From Pusillimonas noertemannii (GTDB lineage: Bacteria; Pseudomonadota; Gammaproteobacteria; Burkholderiales; Burkholderiaceae_B), in contig NZ_QEKO01000008.1 in the NCBI RefSeq assembly GCF_003096595.1, forward strand, positions 52,979-116,978: a DNA stretch of 64,000 bases. Direction: 5' to 3'. This document shows, piece after piece, positions 26,528 through 33,206 of this stretch. The notes below the pieces were generated by a model that saw only the letters and a list, made by a program, of their open reading frames with translations, was not told the origin of the DNA and searched no databases. Numbering within the stretch: position 1 is the stretch's first letter; each line of letters starts with the position of its first letter. Position numbers and translations under genes: made by a program.

Positions 26528-26542
26528 TGTGTATAGTACACA
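26528..26542 (-). promoter_or_regulatory. operator-like palindrome of hicAB
   Basis: TGTGTA-N3-TACACA, perfect 6-bp arms, immediately before the hicA start. TATTAT (26547-26542) overlaps it as a possible -10 element. The RHH domain of HicB is the natural candidate ligand. Promoter assignment is uncertain because no -35 lies at the right distance. Confidence 0.5.
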
Positions 26543-26612
26543 TAATAACAGTATAGGGGAGCATGGGGCCATTTTTGTCCAGGGCCAAAGCGAATGCGTG
26601 TTGGACAACGGT

Positions 26613-28163
26613 TTAGTTGAAGTCTTGCCGGCTGTTGTTATTGACGCCGCCCAGCGCCCGCGCTGCCTCCAGGCCGCTGCGTACTGCGCCTTCGAGCACG
26701 GCCGGGTAGCCGGTGTCCGTCCAGTCGCCCGCTACATATACACGCGGCCAGGGCGTGGCGTTGGAAGGCCGATTCAGGCCCGGCACGGCGGCGAAGGTGG
26801 CGCGTTTTTCGGTGATCAGTTCGTAGCGGCACACTGAAGGCATGGAAGGCATGCCGGCGGTCTGCTCGGCGATCTGCGCCAGTACGCCCTGTGCAACCTG
26901 TTCTTCACTGTGGTCGCGCAGGCCCGCCGCATTGCTGATCACGATGTTCAGCCGGCTGGTGGGCGGCGGCTCGGACAGGAACACATTGCAGTGAAACAGC
27001 CACTGGCCAAAGCGGCCGTCTGCGGGGGAGTCAGCCAGCATCAGCATGGGATCGGGCATGTCCCACCGGGCCGAGAGCTCCAGGGTCAGGGTGGCGATGG
27101 GCATGGGCTCGAAGGCGTCGAGCATGGCCAGATATTTCTGCGAGTCTTCGGTAGCAGGCAGCCGGCTTAGCAGGCGGCGGGCGGGCTGGGCGTTGGTGGC
27201 TACTACCACCGCATCGAAAGGCTGGCCATCCACCAGCACGCCATGATGTCCAACGGCGCCCGGGCGGTGGAGCTCAGGCGAGCTTGCTGCGCGGGCATCC
27301 GGTGCGTCTGAAGTCCGGGTGTCAGGGGTTTCTACAGCGGGTGGGGCTGCGATGGGCTCCAGGCCATAGTCCAGGCGGCGAACCACGTGTCCGCGCTCAA
27401 CGCGGATATCGCCGGGAAGCCGTTCAGGCCACAAGGACGAAAGGTCAACGCGCGAGATCAACACCTGGCAGGCGCGGGGCCCGGCGCCCAGGCTGTCGCG
27501 CAGCACATTGGCGAAGAGCTGGGCGCAGGCCCGGTCTATGGGGGTGTTCATGCTGGCCAGGCAAAGCGGCTCCCAGAAGCTGCGTATCAGGCGCGCAGAC
27601 TGCTGGCCGCGCGTCAGCCATTGGGCGACGGTCAGGCCTCCGGGACGGGCTCCGTCGGGCGCTTGCCATTGGACGGTGGCGGGGCTCCCGCCGGTATTCC
27701 CGTGGCGATGCCTGCTTTGGCCTGGGGTCATGACCGAACCTGGGTCGACCTTCCAACCCCGCCGCGCCAGGCCGGACATCAGCATGGCCAGCCGCAGGCG
27801 CTCGGGCCAGTTGATTCCTTTTGCGCGCAGCAGGGCGGCGGGCAGGGCCAGTGCATCAGGCAGGTTCGGCACCCGCAGTTCAAAGTGCCCATCGGCCGAT
27901 TGCAGGGCCAGCGGCATGCTGTACAGCAATTCATCTGGGTCCAAGCCCAGCCTGCGCATCAGCGCGAGGGTTTCGGTATAGGCGCCCAGCATGATGTGCT
28001 GGCCGTTGTCCAGCGTGGCGTTCAAGCGAGGCGAGTGCAGACCGCGTGCGCGGCCGCCCAGCCTGTGGCCGGCTTCGAATACCGTTACGCCATGCCCCAT
28101 GCGGTGCAGCTCCAGGGCGGCGCTCAGGCCGGCCCAGCCCGCGCCGATGACGGCGATGTTCAT
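26613..28163 (-). CDS. hpnE: hydroxysqualene dehydroxylase
   Basis: 516-aa FAD-dependent amine-oxidase-like protein. The dinucleotide motif is at the N-terminus (MNIAVIGAGWAGLSAALELH, GHRLGGRARG) and the C-terminal FAD motif is YVAGDWTDTGYPAVLEGAVRSG. HpnE reduces hydroxysqualene to squalene, the last step of the HpnCDE route. It overlaps hpnD by 4 bp. Two low-complexity linkers (about residues 142-174 and 275-310, rich in Pro, Gly, Ala and Asp) are unusual additions inside the fold. No squalene-hopene cyclase gene is in the window. Confidence 0.92.
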   Translation of the reverse strand: MNIAVIGAGWAGLSAALELHRMGHGVTVFEAGHRLGGRARGLHSPRLNATLDNGQHIMLGAYTETLALMRRLGLDPDELLYSMPLALQSADGHFELRVPNLPDALALPAALLRAKGINWPERLRLAMLMSGLARRGWKVDPGSVMTPGQSRHRHGNTGGSPATVQWQAPDGARPGGLTVAQWLTRGQQSARLIRSFWEPLCLASMNTPIDRACAQLFANVLRDSLGAGPRACQVLISRVDLSSLWPERLPGDIRVERGHVVRRLDYGLEPIAAPPAVETPDTRTSDAPDARAASSPELHRPGAVGHHGVLVDGQPFDAVVVATNAQPARRLLSRLPATEDSQKYLAMLDAFEPMPIATLTLELSARWDMPDPMLMLADSPADGRFGQWLFHCNVFLSEPPPTSRLNIVISNAAGLRDHSEEQVAQGVLAQIAEQTAGMPSMPSVCRYELITEKRATFAAVPGLNRPSNATPWPRVYVAGDWTDTGYPAVLEGAVRSGLEAARALGGVNNNSRQDFN

Positions 28164-29023
28164 CGGGCCAGGCGCTTGACCAGGCCGCGGCCGCCGCCCA
28201 CCCAGGTCTTCCAGGCCAGCCAGAACTTTCGTATGGGTGTAAGGGCGATGCGCTGCTCTAGCACGTGCCAGCCGTCGCGCTCGATCTCATCGAGCAGGGC
28301 GTGGTAGATGGCCGCCATGGCCAGGCCCGGACGCTGGTTGCGGCGATCGGCCTCGGGCAGGGCCTGCATGGCTTCGCGATAATACTGCCGCGCGCGCTGC
28401 GCCTGGAATTGCATGAGCTTTTCAAAGCGCTCGGAGTGCTGGCTGTTGAGTATCTCGGAGGCCTTGACGTCGAAGCGCTGAAGTTCGTCGATGGGCAGGT
28501 AGATGCGCCCGCGGCGGGCGTCGTCGCCGACGTCGCGGATGATGTTGGTCAACTGGAAGGCCAGGCCCAGCTTGTCGGCGTAATCCAGCGTCTTGTCGTC
28601 GGTATAGCCGAATACGCCCACCGACAGCTCGCCCACCACGCCGGCCGCATGCCAGCAATAGGTGCGCAGGCCGGGCCAGTCGAGATAGCGCGATTGGTCA
28701 AGGTCCATTTCCATGCCCGCGATCACGGCATGCATGCGGTCTGCGGTGATGCGCCGTTCGGCCAGATGGGGGGCCAGCGCCCGAGTAACGGGGTGGTCGG
28801 GCTTGCCTGCGAACATGCGGTCGACCTCGGCGTGCCACCAGGCCAGCTTGGTGCGCGCGATCGAAGGGTCGCTGCATTCGTCCACCACGTCGTCCACTTC
28901 GCGGCAAAAAGCGTACAGGGCCGTGATGGCCTTGCGCTGCTCGGGCGGCAGGAACAGGAACGAGTAATAGAAGCTGGAGCCGCTTTGCGCGGCCTTGTTC
29001 TGGCAGTATTCGTCGGGGCTCAT
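28160..29023 (-). CDS. hpnD: presqualene diphosphate synthase
   Basis: 287 aa of the squalene/phytoene synthase family. First aspartate motif in YAFCREVDDVVDECSD, second in LAFQLTNIIRDVGDDARRGR, plus RIYLPIDELQRF. It condenses two farnesyl diphosphates to presqualene diphosphate. ATG 29023 is within a 4-bp overlap with the hpnC stop; the frame is open upstream, but that part lies antisense-like over hpnC in another frame. It overlaps hpnE by 4 bp at its end. Confidence 0.94.
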   Translation of the reverse strand: MSPDEYCQNKAAQSGSSFYYSFLFLPPEQRKAITALYAFCREVDDVVDECSDPSIARTKLAWWHAEVDRMFAGKPDHPVTRALAPHLAERRITADRMHAVIAGMEMDLDQSRYLDWPGLRTYCWHAAGVVGELSVGVFGYTDDKTLDYADKLGLAFQLTNIIRDVGDDARRGRIYLPIDELQRFDVKASEILNSQHSERFEKLMQFQAQRARQYYREAMQALPEADRRNQRPGLAMAAIYHALLDEIERDGWHVLEQRIALTPIRKFWLAWKTWVGGGRGLVKRLAR

Positions 29024-29904
29024 TGCGTGGTCGAAGCCGGGTAAGGGTAGGGGTACGCGACGTCGCGCAGCGTACGCCATGAAAGCAGCAGCCAATCGCG
29101 CTTGCGCAGCGTGGGCCTGTTTTGGAACACGTCGTAGTGTAATGGTTCCAGGCGCTCCAGGATACGCAGGCCGCCCAGTACGACCATGCGAAGTTCGAGG
29201 CCGATGCGGCCCGGCAGCCGCCGTGCCAGCGGCATGCCCTGCTGGAGCAGGCCGCTGGCCTGCGCGCACTGCTCGCGCATCAGCGATTGCCAGGCGGCGT
29301 CGCAGCGGCCCGCCGCGATCTGCGATTCGTCCACGCCATGGCGCGCAAGTTTGTCCTGCGGCAGATATACGCGCGCCTTGCGCCAGTCTATGGCGACGTC
29401 CTGCCAGAAATTGACCAGCTGCAATCCGGTACAGACGGCGTCCGAACGGCGCAGGTTCTCGGGGGTGCAGGCGTCGTAAAGATGCAGCATCAGGCGTCCC
29501 ACGGGGTTGGCCGAGCGCGAGCAATAATCGAGCAGGGCGCCGTCGTCGGCATAGCGGTGGGTGGTGACGTCTTGCTCGAAGGCCGAGAGCAGGTCAAGGA
29601 AGGGCTGCAGCGGAAGCCGCCAGGCATGCACCGTGTGGGCCAGGGGGCCGAAGACCTCGTGCAGTGGGTCGTGGGCCGGCATGCCGGGCTGCCCCTCATG
29701 CATGGCCAGCAGGGCCCGGCGGTAGGCGCCCAGCTTCTCGAGACGGGCCGCCGGCGCGTCGTCGCCCTCGTCGGCGATGTCGTCGGCGCTGCGCGCAAAA
29801 TGATAGATATGCGAGACCGGCGCGCGCAGGCGGCGGGGCAGCAGCAGCGAGGCGACCGGGAAGTTCTCATAGTGCTCCCGCTGTTTCACATCGGGTGTCG
29901 ACAT
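29020..29904 (-). CDS. hpnC: hydroxysqualene synthase
   Basis: 294 aa, same fold as HpnD. First motif in YHFARSADDIADEGDD, second in LVNFWQDVAIDWRKARVYLP, in which the second motif is DVAID, the divergent form seen in HpnC. It converts presqualene diphosphate to hydroxysqualene. First gene of hpnCDE, all coupled by 4-bp overlaps. Its start is 30 bp from the divergent alr start, so the two promoters must overlap. Confidence 0.93.
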   Translation of the reverse strand: MSTPDVKQREHYENFPVASLLLPRRLRAPVSHIYHFARSADDIADEGDDAPAARLEKLGAYRRALLAMHEGQPGMPAHDPLHEVFGPLAHTVHAWRLPLQPFLDLLSAFEQDVTTHRYADDGALLDYCSRSANPVGRLMLHLYDACTPENLRRSDAVCTGLQLVNFWQDVAIDWRKARVYLPQDKLARHGVDESQIAAGRCDAAWQSLMREQCAQASGLLQQGMPLARRLPGRIGLELRMVVLGGLRILERLEPLHYDVFQNRPTLRKRDWLLLSWRTLRDVAYPYPYPASTTQ

Positions 29905-29934
29905 GGATTAGACTTTCGCTATTAGGGGAGTTTT

Positions 29935-31065
29935 ATGCCACGTCCAATATCGGCTTCGATCTCGTTGCCGTCGTTAAAGCACAATCTGGCGGTTGTCGCC
30001 ACGCAATTGAACAGTTTCAGCCAGCAGGACAGCCGGGTTGCCCCCCATATCTGGGCTGTTGTAAAAGCCAATGCGTATGGCCATGGCATCCATAATGCGG
30101 TACGCGCGTTCGAACAGGCGCAGGGCCTGGCCATGCTCGACCTGGACGAGGCCGTGAAGTGCCGCGAGGCCGGATGGAGCAAGCCCATACTGATGCTCGA
30201 AGGCTTTTTCGAACCCGCCGATATCGCGGTGTTCCGGGATTATAGTTTATGGACCACGCTGCATTGCCAGGAGCAGCTCGACATGCTTGGGGCGGCGCAA
30301 CCCGGCCAGCCGCTGCATGCGCTGGTAAAGCTCAATACCGGCATGAACCGCCTGGGGTTTTCCGCGCAAAACTATGCCGCGGCCTATCGGCAAGCGCTGG
30401 AAGCGCAGCGGCGCGGCGTGCTCGGCACTGTGGGCAAGATGACCCACTTTGCACGCTCGGACGACAGCGTTGACGTCACCCAAGAGCAATTCCTTCTCTT
30501 TCAAGAGGCCACCCGCCATCTTCCAGGCCCGGTCAGCCTGTGCAACTCGGCGGCCACGCTTACGCCGCGCTACTGGATGTGGCCGTCTCCCGATACCGAA
30601 CAATGGGTGCGCCCCGGCATCTGCCTTTACGGTTCGTCGCCGTTCCCCAACCAGCCGGCGCACGACCTGGGCCTGCGGCCCGCGATGACACTGCGCTCGC
30701 AGATCATAGGGGTGCAAGAGGTGGCGGCCGGGCAGGGTGTTGGCTATGGGCATGCTTTTATTGCGCCAAAACCCATGCGCGTGGGCGTGGTGGCCTGCGG
30801 CTATGCCGACGGCTATCCCCGGCATGCGCCCAACGGCACGCCCGTGACGGTAGACGGGCACGCCACCCAATTGGTGGGCAGGGTTTCGATGGACATGCTC
30901 ATCGTCGACCTGACCTCTGTGCTGCAGGCCGGCATCGGGTCGCCCGTGGTGCTCTGGGGCCACGGGGGGCCCTCGGTGGACCAGGTCGCTCATGCGGCCG
31001 GAACCATCGGGTACGAGTTATTATGCGCCCTGGCGCCTCGCGTGCCGGTTTCCGTCACTGTCTGA
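29935..31065 (+). CDS. alr: alanine racemase
   Basis: 376 aa. PLP lysine in WAVVKANAYGHG (about residue 44) and the catalytic tyrosine in GVGYGHAFIAP (~270), with the TIM-barrel pattern between (LNTGMNRLGFS, CNSAATL) and the beta domain at the C-terminus (GRVSMDMLIVDLT). It makes D-alanine for peptidoglycan. Divergent from hpnC; followed 20 bases later by an SDR gene. Whether it is the biosynthetic Alr or catabolic DadX form cannot be told; no dadA neighbour. Confidence 0.95.
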   Translation: MPRPISASISLPSLKHNLAVVATQLNSFSQQDSRVAPHIWAVVKANAYGHGIHNAVRAFEQAQGLAMLDLDEAVKCREAGWSKPILMLEGFFEPADIAVFRDYSLWTTLHCQEQLDMLGAAQPGQPLHALVKLNTGMNRLGFSAQNYAAAYRQALEAQRRGVLGTVGKMTHFARSDDSVDVTQEQFLLFQEATRHLPGPVSLCNSAATLTPRYWMWPSPDTEQWVRPGICLYGSSPFPNQPAHDLGLRPAMTLRSQIIGVQEVAAGQGVGYGHAFIAPKPMRVGVVACGYADGYPRHAPNGTPVTVDGHATQLVGRVSMDMLIVDLTSVLQAGIGSPVVLWGHGGPSVDQVAHAAGTIGYELLCALAPRVPVSVTV

Positions 31066-31085
31066 GTCTACGAAAGGAATACATC

Positions 31086-31805
31086 GTGAAGAATCAATGC
31101 GTGCTGGTCACCGGCGCCACCAAGGGCATAGGATGGGCCATCAGCCGGCGCCTGGCCGACCTGGGCTGCCATGTGGTGGGCCTGGCCCGCCATACCCAGG
31201 ACATCGATTTTCCCGGCTATCTGTATTCGTGCGATTTGTCCAATGCCGGCGAAACAGAAGACATGCTGCGCGTGATCCGCGAAAAATATCCGGTCGACGC
31301 CATTGTGAACAATGTGGGCATCGTCAAGCCCGAGCCCCTGGGCGAGATCGACCTGGGCTCGCTGTACCAGGTGTACGACCTCAACCTGCGGGTCGCCGTG
31401 CAGGTTACCCAGGCTTTTGTCGCCTCGATGAAGGCGCGCCACGAGGGGCGCATCGTGAACATCTGCAGCCGCGTGGTGCATGGTTCGCCCAATCGCACCA
31501 GCTATGCGGCCGCCAAGAACGCGCTCGTTGCCTGCACCCGTACCTGGGCGGTCGAACTCGCACCTTACGGCATCACGGTCAACGCCGTGTCGCCGGGGCC
31601 GGTCGAAACGGAATTGTTCCGGGCCAACAGCCCCGTGGGCAGCGAGGCTGAGAAGGCCGCCCTGGATTCGATTCCCATGGGCAGGCTGGGCCAGCCTGCC
31701 GAGGTGGCGGCAGCCGTCACCTTCTTCCTGTCGCCCGAAGCCGGCTTCATCACGGGGCAGGTGCTGGGCGTGGACGGGGGCGGCAGCCTGGCCGGCCGGC
31801 GCTAG
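31086..31805 (+). CDS. SDR-family oxidoreductase (FabG-like)
   Basis: 239-aa short-chain dehydrogenase/reductase. NAD(P)-binding TGATKGIGWAISRRLADLG, the structural NNVG motif, the catalytic Ser in NICSRVVHGS and YxxxK in SYAAAKNAL, then PGPVETELF and the C-terminal GQVLGVDGGGSL. The GTG at 31086 follows AAAGGAA. Compared with FabG (3-oxoacyl-ACP reductase) the residues after the motifs differ, so the substrate stays open. It lies between alr and radA, with a dispersed element in the 36-bp gap before radA. Confidence 0.88.
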   Translation: MKNQCVLVTGATKGIGWAISRRLADLGCHVVGLARHTQDIDFPGYLYSCDLSNAGETEDMLRVIREKYPVDAIVNNVGIVKPEPLGEIDLGSLYQVYDLNLRVAVQVTQAFVASMKARHEGRIVNICSRVVHGSPNRTSYAAAKNALVACTRTWAVELAPYGITVNAVSPGPVETELFRANSPVGSEAEKAALDSIPMGRLGQPAEVAAAVTFFLSPEAGFITGQVLGVDGGGSLAGRR

Positions 31806-31814
31806 CCAACACTA

Positions 31815-31836
31815 GGGCCCGTTAACACTAAAGGAC
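31815..31836 (+). repeat. dispersed intergenic element, copy 3
   Basis: GGGCCCGTTAACACTAAAGGAC, 22 bases written here as GGGCCCGTTAACACTA plus AAGGAC. It matches the core of copies 1 and 2 with one A missing in the A-run. A preceding CACTAG also matches copy 1. It lies directly before the radA start, overlapping where its ribosome binding site would be (AAAGGA at 31830-31835). Confidence 0.7.
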
Positions 31837-31841
31837 TTTGC

Positions 31842-33197
31842 ATGGCCAAGGCCAAGACCACCTTTGTCTGCAGCGAATGCGGCGGCACCTGCCCCAAGTG
31901 GGAAGGCAAGTGCCCGCATTGCGGCGAATGGAACACCCTGACCGAAACAGTGGCCGCTCCGGCCCAGCAGCACCGCTTCGCACCCCTGGCCGGCGCAAGC
32001 CCGGTGCGCAATCTGGCCGAAATCGAGGCCCGCGAGCTTCCGCGCCAGCCCAGCGGCATTCCCGAGTTCGACCGCGTGCTGGGCGGGGGGCTGGTCACGG
32101 GCGCCGTCATCCTCATTGGCGGTGATCCGGGCATAGGCAAGTCCACCTTGCTGCTGCAGGCCCTGGTGTCGCTGTCGCGGGTCACGCCGGTGCTGTACGT
32201 TACAGGCGAAGAGTCGGCCGAGCAGGTGGCGCTCAGGGCGCGCCGGCTCGAACTGGCCACCGATGAGGTCAAGCTGCTGGCCGAGATCCGGCTCGAGGCC
32301 ATCGTGGCCGCGCTGACCGAAGAACGCCCGCGGGTGGCCGTCATTGATTCCATCCAGACGCTTTATTCCTCTGAACTCAGCGCCGCGCCCGGCTCGGTGT
32401 CGCAGGTGCGCGAATGCGCTGCCCAGCTTACCCGCCTGGCCAAGCAGACAGGCACGGCCATCGTGCTCATCGGCCACGTCACCAAGGACGGTGCCCTGGC
32501 CGGGCCGCGCGTGCTCGAGCACATTGTGGACACCGTCCTGTATTTCGAGGGCGATACGCATTCGTCCTTTCGCCTGGTCCGGGCCATCAAGAACCGTTTC
32601 GGGGCCGTCAATGAGCTGGGCGTATTCGCCATGACCGACCGTGGGCTGCGGGGCGTCAGCAATCCGTCCGCGCTGTTTCTTTCCCAGCACGACCGCAATG
32701 TGTCGGGCTCGTGCGTGATGGCCACGCAAGAGGGCACCCGACCATTGCTGGTCGAGATCCAGGCACTGGTCGACGGCGCGCACGTGCCCAATCCGCGGCG
32801 GCTTTCGGTAGGGCTGGAAAGCACGCGCCTGGCCATGCTGCTGGCCGTGCTGCATCGGCACGCGGGCGTGGCCACGTTCGACCAGGATGTGTTCGTCAAC
32901 GCCGTGGGCGGGGTCAAGATCACCGAGCCTGCGGCCGACCTGCCGGTTCTGCTGGCCATCATGTCTTCGCTGCGCGACAAGCCGCTGCCCGAGGGCCTGA
33001 TCGCATTCGGAGAAGTCGGCCTGGCGGGCGAGATCCGGCCGGCTCCGCGCGGCCAGGAGCGACTTAGGGAAGCGGCCAAGCTGGGTTTCCGGCTTGCGCT
33101 GGTGCCCAAGGCCAACGCGCCCCGGCAGGCCATTGAAGGCCTCGAGATCTGGCCGGTCGACCGCATCGATGCGGCCATCGACCGCTTGCGAGGATAG
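31842..33197 (+). CDS. radA: DNA repair/recombination protein RadA
   Basis: 451 aa. N-terminal C4 zinc finger (Cys10, Cys13, Cys24, Cys27), RecA-like ATPase with Walker A GGDPGIGKSTL (about residue 92), Walker B in VAVIDSIQTLY, the RadA-specific KNRFG motif (~250) and a C-terminal Lon-protease-like domain (NAVGGVKITEPAADL). RadA is a helicase-like factor that drives branch migration of recombination intermediates. The A(A)AGGAC of the dispersed element supplies its ribosome site. It ends 9 bases before the next permease gene. Confidence 0.97.
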   Translation: MAKAKTTFVCSECGGTCPKWEGKCPHCGEWNTLTETVAAPAQQHRFAPLAGASPVRNLAEIEARELPRQPSGIPEFDRVLGGGLVTGAVILIGGDPGIGKSTLLLQALVSLSRVTPVLYVTGEESAEQVALRARRLELATDEVKLLAEIRLEAIVAALTEERPRVAVIDSIQTLYSSELSAAPGSVSQVRECAAQLTRLAKQTGTAIVLIGHVTKDGALAGPRVLEHIVDTVLYFEGDTHSSFRLVRAIKNRFGAVNELGVFAMTDRGLRGVSNPSALFLSQHDRNVSGSCVMATQEGTRPLLVEIQALVDGAHVPNPRRLSVGLESTRLAMLLAVLHRHAGVATFDQDVFVNAVGGVKITEPAADLPVLLAIMSSLRDKPLPEGLIAFGEVGLAGEIRPAPRGQERLREAAKLGFRLALVPKANAPRQAIEGLEIWPVDRIDAAIDRLRG

Positions 33198-33206
33198 GGC
33201 GGGGCC

